64,000 nt of DNA from Larimichthys crocea (Eukaryota > Chordata > Actinopteri > Sciaenidae), in assembly GCF_000972845.2 (NCBI RefSeq), contig NC_040016.1, positions 1,632,701 to 1,696,700 of the forward strand. Direction: 5' to 3'. Positions 49,588 to 63,767 of the stretch are shown in pieces. Every line of letters starts with the position of its first letter. The first letter of the stretch is position 1. A program made the translations under genes and the position numbers. The notes below the pieces were generated by a model that was given only the letters and a program-made list of their open reading frames with translations, did not search any database and was not told the DNA's origin.

Positions 49588-52500
49588 TTTTCAGAACATG
49601 TGCCTAAAGCAGAGGGGTGTGTGACTGTATTGTTTGAGGAGGCGGGGGTCGCTACCATAATGCTCACTCTGCAGCCAACATACAGTAATCGTCTCGCTTT
49701 TTTTTCCACCCTCTTAAGTACAGGTGTTTGTCTAAAAAGCGATTCTTTGAGTTGCTGCCAGAGCTTCAACCTCTCAGACATCATGTAGCTTGATCAGGAG
49801 ACAAGTTTGACAGTCAGCTATGCAGCTAAATGTATATGTTTGAGCGGCTCCGCACCGTCTCCTTTGTTCAGCTCATGAAACGTCTGTCTGTCGGCTGTTC
49901 TTTCTCATCCAGCTGAAGAGGTGTCTGCAAATGAGAGGTGGTGTCAGACCTTGACAAACTGCCTGCCCTTTGTAAAGACTTAATGGGGATCATTTCAGAC
50001 ACTGGTTGAATTCACATGTTAGTCAGATGAAAACGCGCAGACACACACATGTTCTTACTTCTTTTTGGAGTTCTCCCACTGCTGGAGTCTTTTGTCTTAC
50101 ACTTTCCTCTCTCCCTCGCTGTTTGCCTCCCTACTTCTCTTCTCTCTTCGCTCAGCCAACTTGGCATTGCATATGTGAGAAGTCGACAGTGAGCCTAATT
50201 GGAGTGTGTGGCTCTATCAGTGACAGTCACCATCCTGTTTCTGCACGCAGCACACACACACTCACATAGAGCTCTCTAGCTAATTGAATAGTCTTTTATT
50301 AAACTGTGTTAATGTGAACTGGAACTGGCTGCTGGTGAATTGAATTAGACCCCCCACCACAATCACCAACCATAGACATAAACACACGCAGCTCAGTAAG
50401 GCAGTTGGATGGATGGGACCTCAGCGTGGAGGGTGGAGGAGGAGGAGAAAACTGGGGGAGGGTGAGAGGTGAATGTTTTGTGTTCCATAGTAATGTTTGT
50501 GATTTAGGCGATCTGTGTTTTATACGCAAATGTAAGAAATTACTCATTACATATTACTAATTTAAAAAGTAGTTACATCACTTTACTAATTGCTCGGCTG
50601 TATAAATAATTAGTTACATTATTCATTACATTACATAAGCAGCAAGCCTAGCTCCAGTGTTTAGCTGCACACAGCTCACACACCAGAAGTCCTGACCTAA
50701 AACTAAAGCCACAGGGTTCACACACACCTCCAGCCCTGCACTGAGCTAACACCTCCTGGACCTGTCTGAAGATACAGACTGTGGTTCTGCTTCTGCGAGG
50801 ACAGAGTCACAGGGAATTAAATGAGGGCCGCGCCTTCTGGGTCAAACAATAAAAAAATAAAAAAAAGAGGCAAGCTCCTGGCTTCTGTGCTTTGTACGTG
50901 CAACACAGCTAAGAAGAGTGAAGACTGAAGATGGCCGTCTCAGGGAGGTCAGTATGTGACTGTCCACTTGCCGTATCCGTCACAGTAGTATTGTGATAAT
51001 CTTAAGGGACTTATATGACGATGTGCCAGGCTTGGGATTGTTAATTACCTGATATGGTTAAGTTGTTTTGATTCAGCAGATGTTTGCAATCACAATTTGG
51101 ATTTAAGGCATTTCAGGTACTTAAGCCAAAGCATCATCTTAACATTAATGTTCGTCTCTGATGGTTCCATTTTCTTGATGCTAAGACATAATTTTAGAAA
51201 GACTAATACTGCCCATGATTAAACAGTTTGCTTTTGAATTTCTTTTGGAACATGACGCTAATTTCTGAGACATTGATATAGACATTTAGCCGAAATGGAT
51301 CTAGGTTACTTCTGATGTAAACACAATGCTTGTTACAGTAACATAATCATGTCTGTTGAGAAGGGGCAAAATGTCAAGCTCACTAAAAACAGCAGAAGCT
51401 GAATTGAAATTAACCTTGTGACAGTTTTTCCTTTAGTTGTAGTGGTTTTGAAATCCATTTTTTTAATGTTTCAAAATTGATCTAATGCATGCTTTTTAAT
51501 TGACCAAACAGCAGTTGCATTAGTTGTGAAGAATAAAAAAATGACATCGGTTGTTGCATATTTGTGCATATTGTGTTTTCTTTGATTCACTTTATTGTAT
51601 GAAATGTATTAAACAATGTTGGGCCCTGCTCTGCACTCTGTGGCAGTTTACTTTCATTCAAGAGTGGATTGTTTTCCTTAAACCAGATTCTTCCCTTGGG
51701 ACATGCCTCCAGACCCCCTAGGGGGCTTGCGCCCTTGTTACATTTTTTTTTTATTATACATTTGCATCCCTACACAGGGACCAAACAATCGAGTCAAAAC
51801 TATCAGCATGAATAGATGCTACTAAGTAAGCTGGAAAATCTGTTTTTGTGATCTGGATGAACCAACTCTTTAAGTTGTGACATGAAATATGGGTCAGACA
51901 GTTTCCTTCCACAGAACTGTGATCCACTTATTTCTATATAGTGTGCGGTCTAAAAGAAGATTTGTCCCAGATACCACTCTTTTAATACAGTGTTGTTTAA
52001 TGTCTTGCATAGTGCCCCTCCTGAGGGACAGTTAGAAACACTTCTGCTACAAATATCTGAAAATTACATTGTGTGATTTATGTTAGGCCATTTATAAGAA
52101 TGAATGTCTTAAACCACAGAACTGTCTTTATTTGACCTCCAGAGAGAAGCACTTTCTGTTTCATCCAGCTTCCACAGACACAGACAGACAGAGGGAAAGA
52201 ACACAAAGGGTGTTAGGACTTTAGAGAGAGTGTGGAGATAACCAGAGGAAGCCCTGAAGCAGCAGGGGATCTGACCCAAGTGTCTGGAGTGAAACTCAGG
52301 CTGTCACAGCACGTGACTGAGGGTGGAGCAGTTCAAGAACCCTACACTGTCATGGCTGACACTGGAGGAAGAGGAGAGGAGCCTTGGAAGAAAGAGAACA
52401 AAAAGAAAAGCAGAACCCTGTACTCAGGTGAAGATGGAGAGTACAGAGAGGGGGAAAAGGGGAAAGAGGTCAAGGTTGTTAAGAACAAAGTATTTCATCT

Positions 52501-52780
52501 CGGTGCAGGAGGCAGAGCGAGGGTGAAGTTAGGAAGGTAGAGAAAAGACGAAGCGTCAGACAGACAGTCCACTGGGGTCTGTAGAGGCAGCTTGGAGGAG
52601 ATAGCTCCCTCTTCTCTGCTTTATTATATTACACCGGTGGATAAAAAGAATCCGACATCCTCTAAAGTCATTGCAGCCCAGTAAGAATGGCTCAGGGGGC
52701 AACGCAGCTCCTTAACCCCTCTCAGCACATGCCTGGATGTGCGTGCGTCTCTCCGAGGGTGATTGAAAGGCTGGGCAGGC
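49588..52780. other. Intergenic, no gene recognised
   Basis: Mostly unique sequence. At about 50530-50640 there is a run of ATTACTCATTACAT-type phrases that may be a decayed hAT-like element. A palindrome-like GACCCCCTAGGGGGC block lies at about 51706-51725. The open frame at 52232-52540 (102 codons) is purine-rich, low in complexity and matches nothing I know. Confidence 0.55.
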
Positions 52781-52784
52781 CTAT

Positions 52785-52804
52785 TTGTGTGTGTGTGTGT
52801 GTGT
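52785..52804. repeat. (GT)n microsatellite
   Basis: About ten GT units. Confidence 0.9.
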
Positions 52805-55800
52805 ACATATGTGTGCACACACATTTACCAAACCAAAGTGGCACATCACTTAATCCTTCCCCAGTAACTAGGATAAGCCACCAGTCTTATCTTTCCTTCT
52901 CCCCCTCGTTCTTTTCCCTCACTCTGTCTTTCCTTCGGGAAACTATTGTCCCTTTTCCCGTCTTACCCTCTACACACCCCCTCCCTCTTTCATTCTTATT
53001 ATTACCCTTCTCAGCCCCAGACTTTAATACCTCATTATTCTGTATTTAGGGCCTGAAATCTTCTCTTGCGCCGGCAGTAGGGGCTAACATGGATTCTACA
53101 TTTCTTTGGTTCTTTATTGCCAGGCTGTGCAGGGGATTTGAGAGCAGCTTTTCCAGGAGAAGAAGGATTTTTGCCGCCATCGACAATCATGCCGGCGGCT
53201 CCTGGCAAGGTGTGATATTGTGATATTATTCCAGGAAGTGTCGCTACAGCTGCCCATGGGAATGGAGCAACAGGTCTAAGAGTATGTGAGGTTATGCTGA
53301 GTTGTAGGTGCAGTAAATGTGTGGTTTGTTTTTAAAGTCAAAGGGAGTGGCCAAGTGAAACGTATCAATGACTATCCTAATCTCTTTCATTCATACAAAT
53401 ACATGTTAGGTGCAACACAAACTTATACATGGGCCCACAATTAAACTATTGCTCTTTAGTCTAAATGAAAAGATAAGATGTAATTGGAGCCGGCATTATA
53501 TTTGATTACATCCATCCACTCCTCTTTTTGCTTAATGTCCGTTGTCTTTCATTTTCCCCAGATTTGCCTGAAGCGCTCGTGCATCATCACCTTTAGTAGC
53601 AAAATTATCTAGGAAAAAAAGATGAAGTGATTAGAGTACTTAGAGGCCTCGAATATTGGTGTACCCATGTGCCTTTTTGTTATTAAGATCTAATTTTGTT
53701 CTGCTGTATTCCATGCATGGGACCTCTTCGTGCAGTTCAGATTCAGCATTCATTCACAATGCCCTTTGGGATTACGTATTGCTATATAGATAGGATGGCA
53801 AATGTTTGAAGGATTATTTGCACATCTTGATGTCCACACAAAAAGTGACAATAGAAGCTAGATGAACACGAGCACTGTTGCCTCAACACTGGCTTGGTCA
53901 CTTACTATTTGACATGCTTATAAGACACACTCACTTTTCCTTCTCCATACTCACACTCTCTGTCTTTGTCACTCACGCACAAATGTAGTGTCAATAATGG
54001 CAGGGTGCTGTTTGTATAATGATTCTATCTTTCCAGATTGACGGGGTGCTATCAGCTTTGTCTGTCACACAAAGAGAAGAGAGGCAGTGTGAGTACAAGT
54101 GGATCACCCCTCTGCACACACAAACACTCGCCGAACCCTTCTATCATGGCGTCCTCCCATAGACTCCCTGTGTCAACAGAAGCTTTGATTAACCGGGGAC
54201 AGGCACTAGCCTTTGTATCACTTGGACAAAAGTGGCGCTATGGGGTGAATATCTATTGAAGATGGCACACTGCAAGTTGCAGCGGTAAAATTGTGTAGTA
54301 CAGACTGGCACAGCATGAAAGCTCTAAAAGAGAATATTTGATTTGAATACATCAAATCATTTTCAATTTTACTTTCAACCCCGCTGCTTTGTTTTTCCGC
54401 TCCTTGTTTGTGATTAATACTCCATAAAAAAAAAAGAGAAAAACTCTATATGTGCCGACTCTCATCTTGTTACTTCAGCCGGGAATCATCTAGAGAACAT
54501 AAATTTAACACAGCCAATTTCCTCCCCCACTGACAGTGTGATTTTACCTTAAACTTCCAATTAGCTGCTTTCACTTTAGCTATCCATCACTCTCCAGAAA
54601 GGCTTTCTCTCTTTCTCTACCCACCACACGATATACATGAGCCACAGTGTGATCAATTTAACTCTGATGATAGGCATGTGGGCTGTATCCATCAAACACA
54701 GCTATTTATGACAGCAAAAGGAAATTAATATTTAGTTGCTTTCATGTACAGTGTCGGATTGTGTGTGCAGAAGTTTATGGATGCTGTGTGTGTGTGTGTC
54801 CTTGCTCCCCTGAAGGCAGGAAGTGTGTGTGTGTGTGTGTGTGTGTAGTAGCAGGTAAGTGACAGGGTTATGAACCTCTGAATGATGCCCTCTGCCTCTT
54901 TATCCGCTGGCAGGAAGTCTGCCAGGTGAGAGAATGTGAGAGGCTGGCCAGTGCCAACAGGGCAACTGAATGCCAATCAGCAGTGGCCTGCAAGTCATGT
55001 GTGGTCAACTTTGGTTAGTGGAGGGAGGTGAGAAGCTGTAGCCTGGACTTTGTAATGATCTGATGACTCATGTGGGATATAGATGATGGGCTTTTGGTGG
55101 AGGTAGGGGACCGATTTAGAGACATGCTGATGAGTGTGTGCTGCGTCTGCTGAGGCATCAATAAAAGCTTGGTTCCACCTATAGATGGCAGCATTACACT
55201 CCTCCGTCTCCGTGTCACACCCTCTTTACAAGCGTTTCATTGCAGCACAGTAAAGTGACACTGTCGATCCCTACAGGGAAACTTGCTTTTCACCTCATAA
55301 GGAGGTCAACAGAAGTTGTAGCCTCCTGGATCTGCCAGAGTCTCAGTTTTCTTGCTCATGGACACTAAGGCAGACCAGGTTACCTGGTTGATTTAGACAC
55401 ATTTATTATTTGTATTATTTGTATTTATTATTTTCTTTTAGCAGAGAAAATCCTCTTCTTTCTTGATTCTTTCCTCTGGAAAAAAAATCTGTGAAAACTG
55501 TACAACATAATCTGGGACTCAAAGTTACATCACATTCATCCGCCACCATCATGCTCCTATTCCAAATACTATATATAAATACAGCTCTCAAGCAGTATGG
55601 AGTAGTGTACAAGTGTTGTAGTGTCTATGATTAATTTATACCCTTCCTACCATGCATTCATGTCAACTCTTGTGTCGCTCTCTGCTGCCTCTGCTAACAT
55701 CACTGAACCCACACTAAGATAACATTGCTTTCTGAATCACACTGGACGCTGGACTGCTAGGGTTTAAATACATTTTTTAAAATTTGTGTAAGCATGTTGA

Positions 55801-57400
55801 GCTAAAGCTGTTAAGCGTTAAGTGGCTCTTTTGTGTTTTTTTGTTATTTCTTTGCATTATGAATTGATCATTTGCACTAACATGGTTATATTTCTTGAAG
55901 TCACTGCACCCAGCCAAGATATAGTCCAACACATAAAACTATAACATGTTGTTTTTTCATTTCAGCTCCTGTACAGACGAAACAAAAGAGATGTTAGTTA
56001 GTAAACTCTGAATGGTGCTAGTAAGAGATTTTGTTACATCCGGACAGTGGCTAAGATAACCGGCTTCCCGCCCCGCAGACTTACAGACATTAGAACAGTA
56101 TCAATCTTCGTATTTAAGTCTCGACAAGAAAGCAAATAGGTGTATTTTGTTTGGGACCGAAAGATTGGTGCACACACCAGCACACATAAACTGGGTCACA
56201 CAATCTGCCTCTACATTCTGTTTACTATCATGACCCATGAAATTGATTCTTTTTATCTGTATGTTTGTGAGCGTTTTCACGGCGTGACACAGGTTGCTCC
56301 CCCTCTTTCCCTCCATGCCCTCGCCACACAGTATCTGGTATGTCTGTGTTGTGCACGACATACTCATTTCATGCTTCATTTGCCGCCTCACGAGCTCCGT
56401 TAATAAACAAGACCCTTTGTTGCCGAGGCCTCCCTGACGAAACTCTGTGAGCGCGAGTGTGTCAGCTGTCAGACGACTTGTCTTCAGCACCAGTGTGGGA
56501 TTAGGTGAGGCGTAATGCACATCAGCAGCGTGCCGTTGTGAGGGAAAATAATGTCGAAGTCATTACCAACTTCACCATCACCCATTTAGGGATTATAACT
56601 CCCTCCATCAACAAATCAGTAAATCTGATTGTTCTCGGATTGTGTGAAAATGGATTTTAGAATTGAGAAATGATGCATTTTATAATCACAGGAAACAGTT
56701 GGACTGCTATTCATTCTGCCTGTGTTATCGGTCTGTCCATGCGTCCGTCTATCTGCTTGTGTCCCTATGTGAGAAAGAAAAAAAGATTACATAAGAATTG
56801 CTCAAGGGCAGGGTTTATCTTCCATCTGCCCAGAATGCACCTGCAATAGGTGAGACACCTGAAGCGCCCACAAAGGAAGGTCCATTTTTCCATTCAACCT
56901 CCACTCTTAGCGTTTTAAGCCTTCCAAGGACCTCAGCGAGGCTGCCACAGATGATTTTCTTTGCATTTCTGTCTCTGAAAACACTTTCTGTAAAATGATT
57001 CTCTTTTCTTGACAAATTCATGGCAGGCTGGAGAATCGCAAGAAGATGCAATTCAAATAGATGTAACTATAGAGTGTGACCTCCATTGAGTTTTTTCAGT
57101 TTTGTTTAATAAACTAAAGCAGACACATTCATGATGATGAAGAGGATATCACAGCAATTCCTATTATTTTCCCTTTATGCTACACTCTCTATTAAAAAGC
57201 AGTTTCCTTGGAGCCTAACATTGAATTCTGAGTTTATTTTTTCCACCCAGACAGACATGAAGGAGTGTTTATATGTTGTGTTATTAAAAGGGAGAGAGCT
57301 GAGACAGTGACTAATCTATTTCCTTTTACACACGGCAGCCAGTAATCACCATTCTATGAAGCTGCTCACTCATCCATCCATAATGTTATCAAGACACATT
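52805..57400. other. Intergenic, repeat-poor stretch
   Basis: Apart from short GT runs near 54786-54846 I see no mobile element. Blocks at about 53470-53620, 54350-54600 and 56550-56650 are unique and rich in ATTA/TAAT motifs, as conserved enhancers often are. A splice-flanked 86-nt segment at 53124-53209 is noted separately as a lead. Confidence 0.5.
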
Positions 57401-57401
57401 A

Positions 57402-57403
<2 letters not shown>

Positions 57404-57454
<51 letters not shown>
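57404..57454. repeat. Long (GT)n microsatellite
   Basis: About 25 perfect GT units. Confidence 0.97.
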
Positions 57455-57455
<1 letters not shown>

Positions 57456-60400
57456 TGCACGCACTTTATGTGTGCCTGTGCACTTGTGTGATTTTTAGTG
57501 GCTGTGAAAACAGGTGTTAGAAAATTCGTGTGTGGGCATTTTGATATCTGCAAGAGTGCACATTGTGAAAACTGTGCATGCTTTTGTGTCAGAGCTTCCG
57601 TCCACAACACACATCCAAATGCAACACGTTTTTCCTTCAGCCTGTAGCTGGATCTCACATTGTCAACCAATGGAGGTCACACTCTAATGCGTGAACATCG
57701 CTCCCTCTGCCCGGCACTAAAAAGCAAATGAAGTTTTCTTCTTGGACAAGGCCACAAAGATGCATCTGCTAGCTGTTTTTACAGGGTCTGGCTCACTGTG
57801 TTGTTACCAGTGTCTCTATATTATCTATCAGTATGAAGGTTTGCAGTGCTGTGGATTTTTTATGCACATTGTCAATCAGGTGTACTGAAGACAAGAGCAC
57901 CCATAATTGGAGGCTGGCTCACATGTAGATGGTAACTAGAACGTTTACACTCTGATGTTGGAAGCCTTCTTGGACATGAATAACCTCTTTATGGACTCAG
58001 TATTTATGCTTCTAATGTTTTTTTGATGGAACAACATAAAAGGCATGTTGATTACTAAAAGATTAAAAAGATTTCATTCTCCACCTATCTGAGATAAAGG
58101 AATCATCATTTTCCTTTAGGTTCAACATTATTTTCTTGGTTTCTCATTGCAGAATTGAATTCGTACTGCAAGTATACTGCAAGTTTTTTTTACGTAGCAC
58201 ATTTCATACTACAGGCGTATGAGCTTCAGAAAGATAAATAGGTAATATAAAATACAAAAACTAGCCATCAACCAGACACTTTTAAGCCTAAACAAAAACT
58301 ACCTAAGAGCTTGTAAAAATATATACTTGTAGTCTGCTTTTCAAAGATGACACTGTTGTAGACTACCTTATTTCATAATGAAATAATAACATGTAGTTTT
58401 GTGAATGATATGTAGAACACATACATACATTTAACTTAAATGTCAATTTAAACTTATTTAAAGTTTACATCACATTTTACAATAAAAACAACAGCAAAGA
58501 AAGGAACACAGTATCACATGTAAAAGTGCTCACATATGCACCCACACATACAAACACAGCTAATCATGTTAAAGAATTTTTTAAAACTAAGATCACATAA
58601 CTATAACCATATAGACAAGGAGGAATAACAATCAGTGGTCTCCAGCCAGTGAAATTAGGAAAGATATAGAACAAGGAAAAAAAAGATGTTTTCAGCCTGG
58701 GTTTGCCTCTCGAGTCTGTAATAATATGCTGAGCTATTTTGGCAGTGCTTGGATATGAGAGTTCAGCTCACACCAGTGTAACAGAGTTAAGGTGAGGATG
58801 ATTCCACTTGCCATAAAAACTCACACACACACTTAATTGTCCTATGGAACTTGAAGCAGCACCCCTGTGGTTTAGGGTCGTGCATCCCGGGGGAGAGCGG
58901 CAGTCGGACCTTGCTGTCTTGCTGCATGAGTTGTGAGCTCCTCTATTGTTTTATATTAATTACACGTGGTTAGCTAACCTGCACTTTCTTTTCGTTTTAC
59001 ATTTTTCAGATGTAAATGTGTGTGTGTGAGGAAAACGGGACTGACTGTGTGTGTTGATCCTTCTGCCAGATGTCTGAAATAAACGGCAAGTTTGCCCACA
59101 GTGACGGTCTTCTTCTGTGAAGTACACAACCCAACGAGAGAGTACAAAACCACTACACCAGGAATAGATTCATTCACCTTTATTAGATGCTTCACTGTGT
59201 GAGTGTTTGTGTGGATGGATGACACATAGTGGTCAGACAGTGATCCTCGTGAGAGCATTAGGACCCTGACCTCAACCTCCCTGCGACCCCTTTTACTGCC
59301 CTCGGCCTGCTACCATCTACACCTGTCTTCACCCATTAGATCGTATGGCATGCGACGCAACAGGATATATCCTCGTTCACTCTGTCTTTCACCAACATAC
59401 AGTATGATATAGAACAGACAGTGAACCTATCCCCATGAATTTGTCCTGTTTTTGATCAGCAGCTGCATCTGTCAGCCATTGCACCGTACTGACACGGTTG
59501 GAGAGAGTCCAATGTTGATTGGCGAGCACATCAGCTGGAACATGTGTGCTGTATCATGTGTTACATTGACTGTATAGAGACACTGGGAGTTGACTCCTAA
59601 ATGGAATTGAACCAGGAACATAGTACACCAAAAACCAGTGAGCTATAACATCGATCAACTTGTAAAAAAAAATACCATGCATGTTTGAACCCCACTCAAA
59701 AATAGTGTTTTTGAGAGATTACAGTGTTTCAAAAGGTCACAGCAGCAGGTGGGTCTGTGGAGAAATATTTGGGTGAATGGTGAGTCATAGAGTGGTGCTT
59801 CTCCTGCAGCTCCCTCTCTGTATATTGGAAAGCAGCCTGTGGGCCTTGACTCATTCCCTTTTCCCGGGGGAGTCCTCGCTGTCAGGCTGCAAGGGGAATT
59901 GACCTGTGAGTAAAGCGGGCATTTTTGGGGGGATGGTTATTTATTGAGCTAGTAGACAGGAGACTTGATGATTCACTGACAGGTTCAGTCACTTGTACAA
60001 AAACAAATAGAAATGTTCTCCTCACACTGCAAGGGAACTTTTGTGAAAAGAGCAAGAGAAAGTATCAGGCTAATTTAAACCACCAAAAAGCAGCAAAGAT
60101 CTTTTTTTCACTTCTTCTCATCCCACTTTTGTTCTCTAACTCACAAAAGAGCTTTCTGCTGGTACAATACAATCCGGTCTAGTCAGTATAATGGTTTCTG
60201 GTGTAACATGATTTTACCACCTCTTGTTTCATTTAACTTAATTTTGTTGCTGTCTGATGAAAACACCGTCACCAAAAACCAGGAGCTACATTATTTGATT
60301 TTATCCATGTTGGGGGGTTGAAGGGATGGAAAATGTTTCTAAGCAACATGATTGCACAGCTTCTCACTGCTCACATGTCCAGTTCTTCAGCAATGTCTGA

Positions 60401-61568
60401 AATGTCTGTCCTCTCTCAACATACATGGAAACAAATAGTAGTGTTTCTGATCAACCAGTGACTGTAACTTCAATATTTATTCTCCTTTTAGTTCCGTTTT
60501 GATCTGTGCCTACTCCTATCTCTCTCTTTAGCTGCTAAAGCTCCTTCATTAAAAAGGCTGCATGCTGCTAGAATCAGCAGTGAGACATTGGGTCAGTCAA
60601 TAAAGAGTTGGGTCATTATTATCTGCCACCACCATGCATGTAGCATTCGATCCATGATTAAAAATACAAATTAATGCACTAGAGAGTAAATATTTCAATA
60701 AAAACAGATGTAGACAATCTTCACTAAATGATGTGGACATTTTGAATAACACATGACCATGCAGCCATCTGCAGGTGTAACGTAAAGTCAGACATACAAG
60801 ATAAGAGAAATTGAAAACCTGCAACCTCTGAAAACTCTGGAGCTTCTGGTGTTCAATCATCCAAACTAAAATGAATGAACAAAGAAACACTCGAGCCTCG
60901 AGATCATTTTTTGATACCATTCTTCAGAAAGTCACAAATACACCCCACCCAGGCCAGCGGCCCAGCTGATCTGATGCTTAGCGACATGACCTTCACATCT
61001 TACCCAGCACCATGCAAAGCCCCCTGGGTGCTCTCTCTCTCTCACGTTCCCCTCCACCACGCTGTCCGTTTGGAGGTCTCCCTGCTCTGGTCTAGCATCT
61101 ACTGTCACCATCTACGGACCACACATAAGTACAGCTACCTTGCAAGACAGGTGCAGTGAAGCATAATTAAGTAGCATGCTAAATCATATATATGTATATA
61201 CTCAGCCATGCACACAAATGGCAAATATGGACAACAAACACAAACACACATGCACAGTTTAAGAACATCTAGGACTAAGTTGCAGGTTGCAGTTTATTGG
61301 TCATTAATTTTGTTGATTTTTCTGGGTTCTTTCACTGATTTGATCCAAATCAACAGGGCACGATAACTTGGAGGTTCTGTAGGACCTGACACACCCTGGT
61401 TTTCTGGTAGGTGGTCATGGTCATAGTGTGTGTATGTCTCTGTTAACAGGCAGGATTGTAATCAAGCACCAAGCTGTCTTATCCTGACATGAACCGGCCA
61501 CTTACCATCCTGAAGACATGCTCACTCTGACAACTTACATTATAATTCATGAGGTGGATAGGCTCCTC
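57455..61568. other. Intergenic, no gene recognised
   Basis: A/T-rich unique sequence with short CA runs. I see no supported coding region, RNA gene or clear transposon. Confidence 0.55.
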
Positions 61569-61607
61569 CACACACACACACACACACACACGCACACACA
61601 CACACAC
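61569..61607. repeat. (CA)n microsatellite
   Basis: About nineteen CA units with one CG interruption. Confidence 0.95.
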
Positions 61608-61959
61608 CATATTTAACCTCTGGTGCTTGTCGACACAACACAGAGATTTTTACTCCCTTCATCTAACACTGTATAGTCACAGCTACAAAGAGTGCCCTGC
61701 GGCCTTTCTGCGTTATTGCTGCAGATAGTTTTTTTCACCACGCGAGTAACATAATCAGTTGATCTGCTCTGTTGGTAATGTGAAAGACTCCAGTTGTATC
61801 TGTGGAGCGGTCTGGCAATTTTTGAACAGGTAAACTGTGTAATATCATCTGCTCATGGTACTAATTTTCATAGCAAATCACTGATTTGATGTGTGAGATT
61901 GCTGGCAAATGCTAATTTTGTATTAATATGAACAGAAAAAAATCTCAAACTTACTTTTA

Positions 61960-62135
61960 GGGGCGTTGTTTAGCTCAGTTGGTAGAGCAGCCGCCCCATG
62001 TACGAAGGCTCAGCTCTTGCTGTGAGAGCCCAGGGTTTGAATCCGACCTGTTCCCCATCTCTCTCTCCCCGCATTCCTGTCATTCTTCAGCTGTCTCTAT
62101 CAAATCAAGCTTGAAAAGGCCAAAAAAATAAAAAC
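61960..62135 (+). mobile_element. tRNA-derived SINE with intact A and B boxes
   Basis: The A-box TAGCTCAGTTGG (61971-61982) and B-box GGTTTGAATCC (62034-62044) of an internal RNA polymerase III promoter are both present. A pyrimidine-rich middle follows, then the tail CAGCTGTCTCTATCAAAT and an A-rich end. It is closely similar to the copy at 46381-46615 and is the best preserved of the copies. An imperfect flanking repeat (AAACTTACTTT versus AAACTCCCTTT) may be its target-site duplication. Confidence 0.85.
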
Positions 62136-62421
62136 TCCCTTTAAACATTAATGCAGTCATTAATCTGAAATACCTTTCTCGCTAGACTCTCTTCAGGATA
62201 GCGACTTTACTTATCCCTAAACATCATCCAGGGTCATCATCATCGATACATTTTAATTTGTCCAATACACACCTGCAAACTAAAACATTCCCATCAGCTA
62301 CTTGTGTCACTGTGTATAGTGGAAATGCTAGCACGCTTACATGCTAAACTAAGATGGTGAACTTGGTTCATGATACAGCATGTTAGCGTTTGTATTTGTA
62401 GCATGTATATATGTATATATA
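62136..62421. other. Spacer between SINE and Tc1 element
   Basis: Unique A/T-rich sequence ending in a short TATATGTATATATA run, a favourable TA-rich target for Tc1 insertion. Confidence 0.6.
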
Positions 62422-63767
62422 CACTGCTCAAAAAAATTAAAGAAACACTTTGAAAACACATCAGATCTCAACAGGAAAAGAAATCACGCTGGATATCTTT
62501 CCTGATATGGACTGGGTAATGTGTTAAGAACAAAAGGATGCCACATTAATGGAAATAAAAACTATCAACCTACAGAGGGCTGAATTCAAAGACATCCCCA
62601 AAATCAAAGCAAAAAATGTGTATGTATGTGACAGGCTAGTCCATTTTGCCAAAATTTCTTTGTAGCAACTCATAATGGTACTCAGTAGTTTGTATGGCCT
62701 CCACATGCTTGTATGAATGCCTGACAACGTCGGGGCATGCTCCTAATGAAACAATGGATGGTGTCCTGGGGGATCTCCTCATCTGGACCAGGGCATCACT
62801 GAGCTCCTGGACAGTCTGAGGTGCAACCTGGCGGAATCGGATGGACCAAAACATAATGACCAAGAGGTGTTCTATTGGATTTAGGTCACTCGAGCGCAGG
62901 GGCCAGTCAATGGTATCAATTACTTCATCCTCTAGGAACTGCCTGCATACTCTCGCCACATGAGGCCGGCCATTGTCGTGCACCAGGAGGAACCCACTGC
63001 ACCAGTGTAGGGTCTGACAATGGGTCCAAGGATTTCATTCTAAAACCTAATAGCTACCAATTAATAGGTACCAATTCTGGTGTTCTGTGGCAAATGCAAG
63101 TCGAGCACCATGGTGCCTGGCAGTAAGCACAGGGTCCAGTACAGGACACTGGACCCTCAGGCCACCCTCATGAAGTCTGTTTCTGATTGTTTGGTCAGAG
63201 ACATTCACACCAGTGGCCTCCTGTAGGTCTTTTGTAGGGCTCTGGCAGTGCTCATCCTGTTCCTCCTCGCACAGAGCAGACACTGGTCCTGCTGATGGGT
63301 TAAGGACCTTCTACGGGCCTGTCCAGGTCTCCTAGATTAACTGACCATCTCCTGGAATCTCCTCCACGCTCTTGAGACTGTGCTGGGAGACACAGCAAAC
63401 CTTCTGGCAATGGCCTATATTGATGTCCTACCGTGGATGAGTTGGACTACCTGTGCAACCTCTGTAGGGTCCAGGTACCGCACCATGCTACCAGTAGTGA
63501 CACTGATCTTAGCCAAATGCAAAACTAATGAGAAATTGGTCGGAAAAGATGAGGAGGGAAAAAATGTCAGTGGCCTCTACCAGTAAAACCATTCCTGTTT
63601 TGGGGGTCGTCTCATTGTTGCCCCTCTAGTGTACCTGTTGTTAATTTCATTAACACCAAAACAGATGAAAATGATAAACAATCTACCCAGCTACTTACCT
63701 GACCAGAAGTTGAACTGTCTTGATGCTATACTTTGATTGATTGTTCCTTTAATTTCTTTGTGCAGTG
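62422..63767 (-). mobile_element. Tc1-like DNA transposon, near full length, internally deleted
   Basis: The left end CACTGCTCAAAAAAATTAAA and the right end, which in reverse complement begins CACTGCACAAAGAAATTAAA, are inverted repeats. Each is flanked by TA (62420-62421 and 63768-63769), the Tc1/mariner target site. The element is 1,346 bp, compared with roughly 1.6 kb for full copies of this fish family as I remember it. The transposase is on the minus strand and broken. Confidence 0.88.
62636..63486 (-). pseudogene. Tc1-like transposase pseudogene
   Basis: The putative start is at 63486 (MVRYLDPTEVAQVVQL), followed by an in-frame stop after about 23 codons, then the helix-turn-helix phrase RRFAVSPSTVSRAWRRF. 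The piece at 63283-63047 contains GVNVSDQTIRNRLHEGGLR. The C-terminal piece from 62983 has HDNGRPHVARVCRQF, with the second catalytic aspartate, and SDLNPIEHL, with the final catalytic glutamate. An internal deletion near 63045-63085 removes the segment carrying the first catalytic aspartate, and a frameshift lies near 62780. It cannot encode an active enzyme. Confidence 0.85.

Noticed and set aside
52232..52540. 102-codon plus-strand open frame
   Set aside because: The sequence is purine-rich and low in complexity, with many Lys/Glu/Gly codons. It matches no family I know and shows no exon phase or splice support.
56101..56520. 139-codon minus-strand open frame
   Set aside because: The composition looks random, no domain or signal is recognisable, and no promoter or splice context supports it.
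61960..62044. tRNA gene
   Set aside because: The A and B boxes are present, but the segment continues into a pyrimidine-rich body and A-rich tail shared with another copy at 46381, so it is a SINE head and not a functional tRNA.
63047..63283. Intact small DNA-binding protein gene
   Set aside because: It is an internal fragment of the broken Tc1-like transposase and has no start or end of its own.
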